From contig CM114273.1 of assembly GCA_050084515.1 (NCBI GenBank), positions 28,954,001-29,018,000 on the forward strand: a stretch of DNA of 64,000 bases. The letters run 5' to 3'. The DNA is from Blasia pusilla (lineage: Eukaryota > Marchantiophyta > Marchantiopsida > Blasiales). Every line of letters begins with the position of its first letter. Positions within the stretch are counted from its first letter, which is position 1. This document shows, one piece after another, positions 35,169-46,499 of the stretch. Position numbers and translations under genes: made by a program. Under the pieces are notes generated by a model. It did not search any database and was not told where the DNA came from. It saw nothing but the letters and a program-made list of their open reading frames with translations.

Positions 35169-38100
35169 GTGCTCGATAGTGGAGCATCTAGGCATATGAC
35201 CAATCATAAGGATCGGTATAGCTCCTTACAGCCTCTACAAGAGCCCATCGTTGTTCCTGTTGGGAATAATGCAAAGTGCCTTGTAGAAGGGAAAGACACA
35301 ATTTCTTTAGTCTCACAAAAAAGAGATGAAAAGAAGTTAACTAATGTACTCTACATACCAGAGTTGAAGCGAAATTTGATTTCGGTAGCAGTATTATGTG
35401 ATCGTGACCTAGAAGTTTGTTTCAAGAAAATTGGAGCAGTCATTGAGGATGCTAATGGGAAAGTAGTGGGTGAAGGTATACGACATGGAAATATCTACGA
35501 GTTGTATGCTTTCACGACAAGTATAGCTACTGATCTTAGTAGTAGTAAGTTGTGGCATGAAAGATTTGGTCATCTAAGCTTTCCCTTACTAAGTCAGATG
35601 CAGAAATTTGGCATGGTTGTTGATTTACCAACAATTTTTGGAGTGTCGGATACATGTGAAGCTTGTATGATGGGCAAGCAACACCGAAAACCATTTCCAC
35701 AAGAGTCCAACAATAGAGCAAAGGCTCCTCTAGAGCTGATTCATGCTGACCTCTGTGGTAAAATGAGAACAGTGGCATTAGGTGGTTCTTCGTACTTCTT
35801 TTTATTTATCGGCGATTATAGTAGGAAGATCATGGTGTATTTCCTTCGTGATAAGGCAAGTGCTTTTGGAAAATTTAAAGTATGGCACAAGCTGGTTGAG
35901 AATGAGACAGGAAAGAAGGTAGAGAAGCTTCGCACCGATCGAGGAGGAGAATTCTTATCAACAGAATTCAACAAATATTTGGAGGAGCATGGAATCAAGC
36001 AAAAGTTAACCATGGTACGTACACCACAACAAAATGGAGTTGTTGAGGGTCGAAACCGTATAGTGGTGGAGATGGCAAGATGTATGATGAAAGCAAAAGG
36101 TTTGACAGAAGGATTTTGGGCTGAAGCTGTTAATACTTCCATTTACATTCTAAATAGAAGTGCTACCAAGTCAGTGCAAGGCATGACTCCTCATCAATCA
36201 TACTCACATAAGGTACCATCAATCCAACATTCAGGACTTTTGGTAGTGAGTGCTTTGTACATATTCGTGAAGCATCCAGGACCAAGCTGGAGTCCAAGAG
36301 CAGGAAGTGCATCTTTATGGGATACAGTAATGAGTCTAAAGCTTATCGCCTATGGTATCCGAGGCAAAGAAGATGCTTGTGAGTCGTGATATGGTGTTCT
36401 AGGAGTGGCGAATATCAGTGGTCCGTCCGCATCATCATCAAACGAAGAGATAACCCATTAGAGCACGCCATCAAAGTTTACACCAAATCATCAAGAAGAA
36501 GAATTTGGTGATGATTACAAAGAGCAGTCTGCTCTTCCACTACAGTCGTCATACCCTAAGTGGATAAAGCAGCTCTTGGATGGTAAGGATCCACCAGCAA
36601 GTGATGAAGTTGTTACACATCCAAGGAGATCCAAGAGACTACAGGAGCAGAATAGAGCTTCTGCACATCTCGTCAACATGGCCTTGAGGACAGAGGTCTT
36701 GAAGGTGGAAGAGCCATCATGCTTAGATGAGGCCTTTGCTCATCCTCAATGGAGAGAGGCCATGCAGATGGAGATGGACGTTATTCAAAGAAATGAAACT
36801 TGGACTTTGGTTGAAAAGCCAAAGGATAGGAAGATAATACGCACCAAGTGGGGGTACAAGACCAAGTACAAGTCGGACGGTACATTGGATAAATTCAAAG
36901 CAAGGTTGGTTGCACAAGGATGCTCACAATTCAAAGGTTTTGACTTCTATGAGACATTTGCTCCTACTGCAAGGATGACAACCATTTGGATTGTTTTAGC
37001 GATGGTAGGAACAAGACATTGGAATGTATACCAATACGATGTGAAGTGTGCCTTTTTGAATGGGAGTCTCAAGGAGGAAGCGTATGTATCTTAACCACCA
37101 AGTTTTGAGACACCCGGATTAGAAGAGAAAGTGTGTTTACTTCATTGAGCATTGTATGGGTTGGAGCAAGCCCCAAGGGTATGGTATCAACGAATGGATA
37201 CATTCTTCCGTGAGAAGGGTCTCATCACGAGTCCGTCGGAAGTAAATTTGTATATGTTTTGCGAAGATGGGATGTATATGTTGATAGTATTTTATGTGGA
37301 TGATCTTATCATCACAGGAGACCACAGTAAGAAAATAGAGGAAATAAAGGGAGTGTTGAAATCTGAGTTTGAAATGTCAAATTTAGGTCTTTTGCACTAC
37401 TTTATAGGGCTGGAGATTTGGCAACAGTCAGATTCTATTTTTCTCTCTCAGCAAAAGTCTGCTAGAGAAATCTTGAAGGCATTTGGAATGATCGAGTGTA
37501 AGGCAGTGGTCTCGCCAATGGAGGTAGAGTTGAAACTCTCGATGGAGGATGTTTCACCATTGGTAGATGAAAAGATGTACAGAAAGCTTGTAGGTAGTCT
37601 GATATTTTTGTGTAACACTAGACCAGACATTAGCTTCGTTGTGGGAGTGTTGAGTAGGTTCTCAACTAAGCCTCATGAGAACCATTGAAAGGTAGGGATG
37701 CGTGTGTTGAATTACATCAAAGGCACTATCGAGTACGGCATCACCTATGGAGCAGGGACGAAAATGACAGCTTTTTGTGACTCAGATTGGGCATATTTCA
37801 GATTCTCGAAGATCAGTTTCTGGTTATTGCTTCTTGGTAGGATCAGGTGTGGTGTCATGGGTCAACAAGAAGCAACATACAGTGGCTCTTTCTTCTACCA
37901 AGCAGAGTATAAGGCGGCTTGTCATGCTTCTTGTGAAGCAATATGGTTGAGATGGATATTGTAAGACATAGGAGAAGCACTAGAAAGTGCTACTAAAATG
38001 TGGTGTGATAATCAAATTGCATTGCCATAGCACATAATCCTATGTTTCATGCTTGTACAAAGCACATAGAGATCCAATGTCATTTTATTTGTGAATTGAT

Positions 38101-38215
38101 CGAGAGAGAGGTTTTGAAGTTAGTCTATTGTCCAACAGAGGATAACCGTGCAAACATCTTCACGAAATCTTTCAGCGGAGATTAGATTCATCGACATCTT
38201 AAGTGTCTTGGCATA
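35169..38215 (+). pseudogene. pol: Copia 1 protease-integrase-RT-RNase H
   Basis: Polyprotein with LDSGASRHMT (protease), LWHERFGHL and CEACMMGKQ (integrase zinc site), integrase acids at IHADLCG, RTDRGGEF and QNGVVEGRN, the RT lead-in KARLVAQGCSQ and QYDVKCAFLNG, and the RT active site FYVDDLIITG near 37300. RNase H begins around TAFCDSDWA (37770). Breaks: frame change after about 36390; TAA at 37092-37094 where Gln is expected before PPSFE; TGA near 37147; TGA at 37686-37688 at the Trp of HWK; TAA near 37962. The protease-integrase part is intact for 406 codons; the remainder is decayed. Confidence 0.92.
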
Positions 38216-38246
38216 GGTCCAAGACCCTTTAGATGTTGAGGGGGGT

Positions 38247-38640
38247 TGTTGGATTCTCAACATCCACTTCTTTGAGCATCATTAATCTGGTCGGCCCCCT
38301 TTGTCTGAGGAGAAGCCTACATTGATGGTTCTGACTTAGACGTCGAAGGAGTCATAGTAATATGACATAGGTGGTTTACGGAGTAGCGTTACTAGGATTA
38401 TCTAACCCTATCATGAAAAAATTTTCTATTAATAGAAATGAAGAAAAATAGGTTAAAACCCTAGTTTCTCGTAGTGAAATAGTCGAGAGCCGCAACGGTA
38501 GCGCATTCTCGTATGTCGAGTTATCTCCATGTTCAGGTTCCATCGAAGCTCTTTTGTGAGCGCATGGACGGACTAGGCCACTTTGTATCTCTAAGTTTTG
38601 TAAAGATTTCAGTGATTTCGTCACTTTCTATTTTCTCACA
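38247..38640 (+). repeat. 3' LTR of copia 1
   Basis: 394 bp, about 90% identical to the 5' LTR by eye. It keeps the left hairpin arm (AGGATTATCTAACCCT near 38393) but lacks the inverted arm. Confidence 0.92.
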
Positions 38641-38645
38641 TGTAT

Positions 38646-40102
38646 TGTGTCGCCATAAAGTTCCCGAGAACTTGCTAAACATAGCATCAACATATTTATG
38701 AGTGTGCCCAGGGATGAGAAAAGTCAAGTGAATCTCTCCGAATACCTCCCTGTGAACAAGAAGGGCCAAATAAGCCATGACTTAAATATTTTTGTTATCT
38801 TTTCCAGAGTTGTAGATCCAGAATCTTAGGCAACTTCCTTGGTCCCTCTTCGGCAGACTTCGTGAGCCTATAGGCTGCACGGAGTAATCCATCAAGCTTT
38901 TCCCACCCTTTTAAGAATCGACTGTGAAGTGGAGTTAGCTCGGGCCCGTCCAAGAATTCCTGTATTTCACCGCGGAGGTTTTTCAAACTCTGAAACAACT
39001 TTGCCAATGATCCAATTGTCGAATTAGATCCCTGCTTGTAGACTCCTATGTCAAATTGAGCAATTGCACACGGTCCATGTCCATGAGTCAAGATACCTAC
39101 AATAAGAAATAGAGTGAGTAAAGTTTTATTCAACTTAATATTCAAGTACCTAAAGAAAGTACCGTTTCTCCAAACTGGGTCAAGCGGCAAGTACCACATG
39201 CGTCCGCCAGTTCCATTAGGCAAGAAATGTAACGCCCTATGAGAACTTCAGTTCCAATTAATGGATTAGGCATAGACCAATCTCTTTCTCCTTAGGAAAT
39301 AGTTTTGGGTGTGGATTAAAAATGGGAACTTAAGTCCTATTATGTGAACTGGATCAAGATAGCCCTACAAACTTGCTAGCTGTCACCTACACCCTAAGCC
39401 ATTTTCTAGTATAATGGAGTGTTATTCTATAATATTTACCCATACAAGTAACTGGAAACGGTTGAGCCAGAGCCAAATCTTTGGTTTGTTCCCACGCTCT
39501 TGGCAAACTTGTTTTGAAACTATCCATTTTATCGTGGATTAGGCAAAGATAAGACTCGGGATGGCGCACCGATTCTACTTGCCAAGTGTAATATAAACTC
39601 CTTTGAGACATTTGGAGGTCATCATGTTCGATTGCCCGTTCCTTAACAGTAGCCTTCTCCTCGTTTGTCGATGTAGTATTTCCCAGAGACTTTAGCATTG
39701 CACATGTCGCACAACGAGAAAAGTTATCACCTGATTTGTGAAAAGCAATATTGGAGAAATATTGTTTTTTTATTTGAATGATAGTTGATTGTGAGACTCC
39801 CACTAATCCCAATTTCCCTCCTTCCTTATTGGCTACTTTTCGTATATACTTCCAGGAGAAAAATTGAGGCAACTGAATTAATTCCTCTCTTCCCCCATCT
39901 AACATTGTTCTTTCCTTGTGGGGCATTCGATGTCCAATCTCCTCAATTATTAGCTTGACCGTTTCCACCGCTTGCGCCGTCCTCTAGGTTATGAAATTTC
40001 TTCCGAGGTTCCCATGCCCCTTCCGCGTCTTGCCATCTTTGACATTTCTTACTTTGTCCTCAAAACTCGTTTTTCCAAGACTATGGATCTGTCGCCAACC
40101 TA
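38646..40102 (-). pseudogene. DUF7869 transposase-like gene, middle part
   Basis: Contains the DUF7869 core. Exon 39387-39968 has MPHKERTMLDG, FSRCATCAMLKS and the first Asp motif LIHDKMDSFKTSLPR. An exon near 38795-39085 has HGPCAIAQFD and GWEKLDGLLRAAYRL. Then NSGKDNKN (about 38790-38815, normally DNxGKDNKN; the leading Asp reads Tyr) and MAYLALLVHREVFGEIHL with FLIPGHTHKYVDAMFSKFS (38640-38778) match the conserved block of the family. A TAA sits just after NSGKDNKNI and a TAG near 39985. Probable introns lie at about 39230-39440 and 39100-39150. The role is inferred as a transposase from the conserved Asp/Asn motifs. Confidence 0.78.
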
Positions 40103-40107
40103 GAAGG

Positions 40108-40390
40108 AATTGAAGATTTAGTTACAGTCAAGCTCATGAGACACCTGAACGCTACATTTGGCACTCACACGAAGTAGGGAAGCTTAATCTTGGTTAGTCA
40201 GTTAAGCACGATTATCTTAACTAGGGTTAGTTAATCACAGTTAGGCTAACTCGAGACTATGGTTAAGGATTGGATTAGGGTTGCTTGTACATACCCTATA
40301 TAATTGAGAAAAGGACCAGCCTCCACTCATTCTCTCACTGCAAATTTTGTTCTCCATGGTAGTGTGTGTGTGAGACCCGTTTTCCACCAA
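40108..40390 (+). repeat. 5' LTR of copia 2
   Basis: Aligns to 44949-45231. The 3' edge is uncertain: sequence homologous to the other LTR stops near 40390, but the primer site starts only at 40417, so ~25 bp may be an insertion or the LTR may end at 40414. Confidence 0.82.
40296..40303 (+). promoter_or_regulatory. TATA box in copia 2 5' LTR
   Basis: CTATATAA about 90 bp before the LTR end, conserved at 45137-45144 in the other LTR. The position fits the LTR promoter. Confidence 0.6.
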
Positions 40391-40416
40391 TTATGCTTGT
40401 TTAGCAGTTTTCCATA

Positions 40417-40428
40417 TGGTATCAGAGC
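40417..40428 (+). other. Primer binding site of copia 2
   Basis: TGGTATCAGAGC, an exact complement of the 3' end of plant initiator tRNA-Met. Confidence 0.92.
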
Positions 40429-40930
40429 GGGAGGAGAACATCACTTGAAATTCTTGGTGTTTGAAGAGAGAAGAGAGGTAAGAAAGGCACAATTTCAGTT
40501 TGGGAGAAGGAAATTTTATTCAGAGCTCAGTGGGTGCAAATTTCAAGTGGAGCTTTGATGGTGATAAAACTTTGGAGGCATTTTTTAGGGCTTTCTCGGT
40601 CGATTTAGCCGTCAGGGTCTGCTTCGGCTGGAGCGTAGCCAAAGTCTGATTCTAGACGCCTTTTAGAGCTCATCGAGAGCTTTCCAACGCATCCAAAATC
40701 GCTTGATTTTGACACTCTGAGCTCCTGCAGTAGCAATTTTATTGTAGGAAAGTGCAATTAGTGAGAATAGTTGTGCAGTTTGCTCTCTACAAGCCAATTT
40801 CAACTAGTTCTTTCATGCAATTGATCAATTTTGGAAAATTTCATGTTGATTTCTATGTAGGCGTGGTCTATGCTTCAATTGGAGCAGTAGAAAGCCTGAA
40901 ATTATATTTTACGTGAGTGAAATCGTTTAT

Positions 40931-41780
40931 CATGGAGTATTCCTCAATAGCAATCACATGCAAGAAGCTAGACAAGCAAAATTACAATGTTTGGAAGTTT
41001 GGTATGAAAAAATTTCTCATGGGTCAAGAGCTATGGGAGCTTGTCACACGTGATGAGGCCAAGCTAGAAGGTGACTCAACAGACTTCAATGTTCGCGCTT
41101 AGAACAAACGCTTAAGGCAAGTAATCCACTATATTTTGCCAATGATAAGTCACATCCAAGATATTGATAGTTCGAAGGAGGCCTGAGATGCATTGGAAAA
41201 GCTGTTCCAGATATCTGCAAAGGCCAGAAATCTTCAATTGAAATAGCAATTGAACGAAGTGAGGAAAGGATCGCAGAACATTAATGATTATATTTTGAGT
41301 ATCAAACATATTGTTGATCAGTTGAATGGCATTGGAGTGACAGTAGAAGATGATGATTTGATCTTATTCACTTTTCAAGGCCTTCCAAAGGATAACAAGT
41401 CCTTTGACACCTCTATCTCCATGAGAGAGAAGTATCCAACCTTTCAAGAGTTAGTTCCTCTGTTGATCAGTGAAGAGATGCGCCTAGTAGGTAGCGGTAG
41501 CTTGTCTAGTCTGCAAGAGAGTGCGCTATTTGCAGCTTATGGATCAAACAGAGGCAAGGGTCGTGGAAGAAACTTCCGTGGTCGTGGTGGATATCAAGCA
41601 TATGGAGGAAGAGGCACTCAATATAACGTCACTCACTCAACTACGAACCAGTACCAGACACAATCACATGATGATGATGGTGGAAACCGTTGGGGTTGAG
41701 GTCAACAACAGAGGATCGTTGGATCTTGCAATTACTGTGGGATAAAGGGTCACTATGCAAAGTATTGCTTCAAGAAGAAG
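40931..41780 (+). pseudogene. gag: Copia 2 gag
   Basis: Starts MEYSSIAITCKKLDKQNYNV with WKFGMKKFL, as in plant copia gag. Stops at 41100-41102 (TAG before NKRL), 41184-41186 (TGA at the Trp expected in EAWDAL) and near 41245 interrupt it. A long clean piece follows (41250-41699) with a Gly/Arg-rich RGRGGYQAYGGRG segment. The zinc knuckle CNYCGIKGHYAKYC near 41720 is complete but in a shifted frame. Confidence 0.9.
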
Positions 41781-41899
41781 ATAGATATGAGAACAGGAGC
41801 CTTACAGCAACAAAATTATGTGGAGAAACAACACCAAGAGCAGTATCAAGAACAACAACTTTCACAAATGGAGCATCTCTTGGTCATAACTCATCATAT

Positions 41900-44800
41900 G
41901 GTCAAGAAAGACTTGACAGTAGATTGGTACATTGACTCCGGTGCATCAAATCTCACAAGAGAAATGGTTCAGTAGTTTAGAGCCAGTGAAAGATCCTGCA
42001 ATTGTGCTCACAAGAGATGACACTCAATATCATATCACGCATACCGGTAAAGTTCGATAGCATCAGATGGTCTTTGTGCTCTTGGAAATATTCTCTATGT
42101 TCCTACCATTGCAAGAAATCTAATCTCTGTAGGATAGATAGTAGAACAGGTTTATCAAGTGAAGTTTAACGCAGATGGTTATTTCATTGAAATAATGGAT
42201 GACCAGACTACGATAGCCAAAGGAACTAGATCTGGCAGATTGTTCAAATTAGATGTTTCTATGCCAAAGATTCAAACAACAATATATGGTCAAATCGGCC
42301 AACAAGTCACAGATCTAAATGTGTGGCATAAAAGAATTGGACATATGAATCTTCAAACATTACAGAGTCTTTCATCATCTAATATAGTAATAGGACTTCC
42401 TAAATTAGCGAGTTCTGCTACGTTATAGGTATGTCCTGCTTGCCAATTTGCAAAACAAGCTAGATTTCCTTTGCCAAAGCAAGGTAGAAGAGCATCTAAG
42501 ATATTGGAGTTGATCCACAGGGATGTGTGGACAGCATCACAACAAAGCCTAGTGGTTGCCAATACTTTATTTCATTTATTGATGACTTCTCTAGGTATAT
42601 ATGGGTATACTTTTTAAAAGCCAAGTCGAAGGTATTCTCAATGTTCCAAACATTCAGAGTTATAGTAGACAAGCAGATTGGACAACACATTATGAAATTA
42701 CGTTGTGATGGAGGAGGAGAGTATCTTTCAACAGAGTTTGATGACTATTTACGTCAGAATGGCATCCAACGTCAAATGACTTACCGCTACACTCCACAAT
42801 AAAATGGAGTGGCTGAGAGGAAAAATCGACATATTATTGAAGCGACACGAGCTATGCTGAATGAGAAGAACATGCCTAAGGTGTATTGGGCAAAGGCTGT
42901 AGCATGTGCACTCTTCTTTATGAACCAAACTCAAACAGCAAGAGTTCATGATAAAACTCCATTCGAAGTCTTCACAGGAAATAAACCTAATTTTTCCTTC
43001 TTGAAAGTATTTGGCTGTATCTGTTATGCTCATGTTCCTTCTGAGAGACGTCCAAAATTAGACCCCAAGTCTGAAAGATATATCTTCATTGCCTATGCTG
43101 ATGGAATTAAGGGATATACGTGCTACATCTCATCCTCAAGGCAGCTTATTATTAGTCGAGATGTTGTCTTTGATGAGCTAAAGTCATGGTATGCTCCATC
43201 TGAGCCTATTCCACTTCTAAACTTGTCTGTCGAGGGGAAGAATATGACTATAAACCAACAGACATTGTCTTCAACTTCCCCAAGTACTGGTGCAAGATTA
43301 GGAGAGGTCCTAGATTCATCCATTAAATTTGTGAGTCCATGGACAAAAAGAGTATATATTCAGTCTGTTAACACTAGTGAGAGCTTGAGTCCGGTGTAAG
43401 AGGCATCTACCTCTGAACAACAACTTCGTAGATCAAGTAGAGTTACACATCCAGTTCATAGATTCATAAATGAAGGTTTCCTTGCGATACATCATGCATA
43501 TATGATGACTACCCTTCAAGAGCACAAGCCGAGTTGTTTTGAAGAAGTTGCTAGTAAATCCGAATGGATTGAAGCTATGGAGGAAGAGCTTGCTGTATTA
43601 AGACATCAACAAACATGAGAGCTGGTTGATATACCTTCCGGTAAGGAAGCTATTGGTTGCAAATGGGTTTACAAAATCAAACGCAATCAAGATGGTACAA
43701 TTAATAGATACAAAGCAAGATTGGTGGCTAAGGGATATGCACAACAATATGGTATCGATTATGAGGAAATATTTAGCCCTGTTGCAAAGATGGCGACTAC
43801 AAGAACATTGGTTGCAATTGCAGTAAGAAAGAAGTGGAGATTACATCACATGGACGTCAAGAATGCCTTCTTGAATGGAGATCTATACGAGGAGGTATAT
43901 ATGACTCAACCACTTAGATATGAGCATCCCAAGTTTCCATTTCGCGTATGCAGGTTGAAGAAAGCTCTATACGGGCTCAAACAAGCTCCAAGAGCTTGGT
44001 ATTGCAAGATTACATACGTCCTATAAGACGTATGTAATCTTGGCATGTGCTCCAGTTGGGTTTTAGGGTATGTGATTCTTACTCCTCGTTATATGTCTTG
44101 AGAGAAAAAGATCATACAGTTCTCATTGTGTTGTATGTTGACGATCTCTTGATTATTGGGAGTACTGAAGAAATGGTACGACAAGTCAAGCTTAAGTTAC
44201 AAGCAAAATTTGATATGAAGGACTTGAGAGAACTCAAGTACTTCATTGGTATTGAGTTTATCAAGGTTGGAGAGAGCATCTGGTTACTACAATGACAATA
44301 TGCTCTTCATATGCTTTCAAAATATGGTATGACGGCTTGTAATCCAATATCTACACCGTTGGACCAGAGCGTGAAGCCAAGAGTGGATGAAGGAGAGTTG
44401 CTTGCAGATTCTAATATGTACATGCGCATGGTTGGAAGTTTGATCTATCTAACTATAACCAGACCAAATTTGAGCTATGTTGTTGTTGGACAGGAAGAGT
44501 GTCTGATCGACACTCCACATCTGGTTATTCATTTACTTTGGGAAGCGCAGCTATAAGTTGGGCTTCAAAGAAGCAACCTACACTTGCTTTATCTTCAACA
44601 GAGGCTGAGTACAGAGGAGCAACCAATGCAGCATGTGAGGCGGTATGGCTTCATTGATTACTTATTGAGATTGGTGTTAGTAACTTAGGACCTAGTGTAA
44701 TATATGCAGACAATATTAGTAGCATCAAGCTTGCTAATAACCCTGTGTTTCATGCTCGTTCAAAGCATGTTGAGCTGCACTATCATTTTATGAGAGAGAA

Positions 44801-44947
44801 AGTGCTTGCAGGAGAAATTGATCTTGTGTATATATATACAGATCAGCAAATTGCTGACATCTTTACAAAGGCATTGTCTAGAGATACATTTGAGATGTTT
44901 AGAAAGGATTTAGGCGTTAGAGATATCAATATAAGCTTGAGGAGGAG
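41900..44947 (+). pseudogene. pol: Copia 2 protease-integrase-RT-RNase H
   Basis: YIDSGASN (protease, about 41930), VWHKRIGHM and VCPACQFAKQ (integrase zinc site), FISFIDDFSRYIWVYFLKAK, LRCDGGGEYLS and NGVAERKNRHI (integrase core), YKARLVAKGYAQQY and MDVKNAFLNGDLYEEVY (RT), VLYVDDLLIIG (RT active site near 44135), and LSSTEAEY (RNase H near 44600). TAG at 42426, TAA at 42800 (Gln of PQQNG), TGA at 43616 (Trp of TWELV), TGA near 44295 and TGA at 44655 (Trp of LHWLL) break the frame. A 38-bp palindrome at 44005-44042 also adds a stop inside RT. Confidence 0.92.
44005..44042. repeat. Perfect hairpin, 16-bp arms, inside copia 2 RT
   Basis: CAAGATTACATACGTC is inverted as GACGTATGTAATCTTG after a 6-nt spacer. 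It interrupts the conserved RT stretch between RAWY and LQLGF with extra codons and a stop, so it is a late local rearrangement rather than part of the family sequence. Confidence 0.9.
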
Positions 44948-44948
44948 T

Positions 44949-45231
44949 ATTTAAGATTGAGTTACAGTCAAGCTCATGAGACACCTGAACTTCTATATTT
45001 GGCACTGACATGAAGTAGGGAAGCTTAATCTTGGTTAGTCAGTTAAGCACGATTATCTTAACTAGGGTTAGTTAATCATAATTAGGCTAACTCGAGACTA
45101 TGGTTAAGGATAGGGTTAGGGTTGCTTGTACATACCCTATATAATTGAGAAGAGGATCAGGCTCCATTCATTCTTTCATTGCAAATTTCGTTCTCCATGG
45201 TGGTGTGTGTGTGAGAGAGTCGTTTTCCACA
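44949..45231 (+). repeat. 3' LTR of copia 2
   Basis: Begins about TATTTAAGATTGAG after the purine tract and ends TTTTCCACA, directly followed by the GAAGG duplication. Confidence 0.85.
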
Positions 45232-45236
45232 GAAGG

Positions 45237-46492
45237 CACAATGTTCTACCTTCCAATTGCACAACCCTTCGTCCGTCAATGAAGTAAGACCAATGGGCTA
45301 AGGCGTGGAGTGATTCCCTTCTTTCCTGAAAGGATTTGTTCCAATACTTCTCTCTACTTGAACGAACAACATCTCTCAACATATATTGGCAATAGAATTG
45401 ACCGCAATAGTATTTCGATGCCACTTGTGATATATCTTCCTCTGTTAGCTTTTTTTTTGTTTTGGTAGCTCTCGATAGACATCGCTTCTTACACCGATAA
45501 GTGTACGTGTAAGCTCTCTTCCTCTTGCTTGTTATTGCTTCAACGGCCCCTCGGGACACGGTTGAACACTCCAAGTAGCATATCCATAGGTCTCGTCCAT
45601 CTTTAACAATGTAGGATATCGTAGGCCATATGACTAAGTTCCTTTTAAGAACCTTGTGGCGTGTCAGACGGCTCGTGATGTTGGTAATGAATACGCCAAC
45701 ATGGTGATCCCTCAATCTTTGACCACCAACTTTGTCCTTTGGATTAACGTAGTGAACAATTCTCTCTCCGATATTTAGACATCCATTGTTCTCTGTTAGT
45801 TGCACCGGTAAAAGGAGTGATTCCATATGACAAATCATGGGAACCGCAACTTGTATGTTGGTGGAGGTATTGCAGGTTGAGTGCTTCCTCTTCCTAATAT
45901 CCATGGTATCATTGTATTTTTCTGTAATCCGATATCTGGGATATTTTTCAAACATTCCTAGCATATCTTGTAGCCTTCTTCCATCCGGGTCGGTAGCTGG
46001 TTTGTAGTATGACTCATAAACTTTTACGCACATCCTAGGTTGTCGTTGGTTATTAAAGAAGGACATAGGTTGGATCTCATGTGAATTGAAGCTTTCAGCA
46101 ACACGCCCTGAACCAATAAGAAGCTCTGATCCCTTCGAATCTTTTAAGAAAAGTTTCTTTGAATACTATGTGGGGCAGTAAGGCTCTCCTTCCACATCCT
46201 CACGTCCACCACATGTATTAGTTGTTGTAACTCCATTATGAGGCCATGCGATGAATGCTCCAATGAAATTGGACAGAGGTTTCCCATTGTAAGTGCTTGT
46301 TGAACTTTTCAAGACTTCCTCTAGCGACATGTACAAGGAATCCTTACCAAGTGGTATGTTGTGGACTTTTCTCTCGGAATTGGTGTCCACGATTCTAGCT
46401 CTTCCAACACAGATGGATGATCCATCCCATAGATATTCTACATCACCGATGGAGAATTCCATTGCATAAATCTGAAATGTGCACCATAACAT
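45237..46492 (-). pseudogene. DUF7869 transposase-like gene, 5' part with TNP1-like exon
   Basis: Two exons. The upstream exon (46166-46492 frame; probable acceptor TTTCAG before the Met at about 46461) reads MEFSIGDVEYLWDG, IVDTNSERKVHNIPLGKDSL and FIGAFIAWPHNGV, resembling the TNP1/En/Spm domain. The next frame (45176-46066, extended upstream to an acceptor near 46120) has SFFNNQRQPRM, LWICYLECSTVSRGAVEAI, a Lys/Arg-rich segment (residues 175-215), and CGQFYCQYMLRDVVRSSREK with YFIDGRRVVQLEGRTLC. This Cys-rich block precedes DUF7869 in related genes. It is cut at TLC by copia 2. Any exon upstream of 46492 is not visible; a palindromic array begins there. Confidence 0.68.
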
Positions 46493-46499
46493 CGAACTG

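Larger units (their letters stand above)
33744..38640 (+). mobile_element. Ty1/copia retrotransposon 1, 4.9 kb
   Basis: Bounded by LTRs starting TGTTGGATTC and ending TTCTCACA. Flanks show a 5-bp target duplication with one change: TGCAT at 33739-33743 and TGTAT at 38641-38645. Coding order is gag, protease, integrase, reverse transcriptase and RNase H, which defines Ty1/copia. Just inside the left LTR is TGATATCAGAGC, one base from the initiator-Met primer site, and TTGAGGGGGG precedes the right LTR as polypurine tract. Removing it with one target copy joins the minus-strand DUF7869 frame (RHN to AYI). Confidence 0.95.
40108..45231 (+). mobile_element. Ty1/copia retrotransposon 2, 5.1 kb
   Basis: Flanked by the exact 5-bp duplication GAAGG (40103-40107 and 45232-45236). 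LTRs of about 283 bp contain a shared CTATATAA box. A perfect primer site TGGTATCAGAGC is at 40417-40428 and a purine tract AGGAGGAG lies before the 3' LTR. Domain order protease-integrase-RT-RNase H shows copia. It is a different family from copia 1. It lies in the minus-strand DUF7869 gene in opposite orientation, and removing it with one GAAGG restores the frame (RTLCLLG). Multiple nonsense codons make it defective. Confidence 0.94.
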
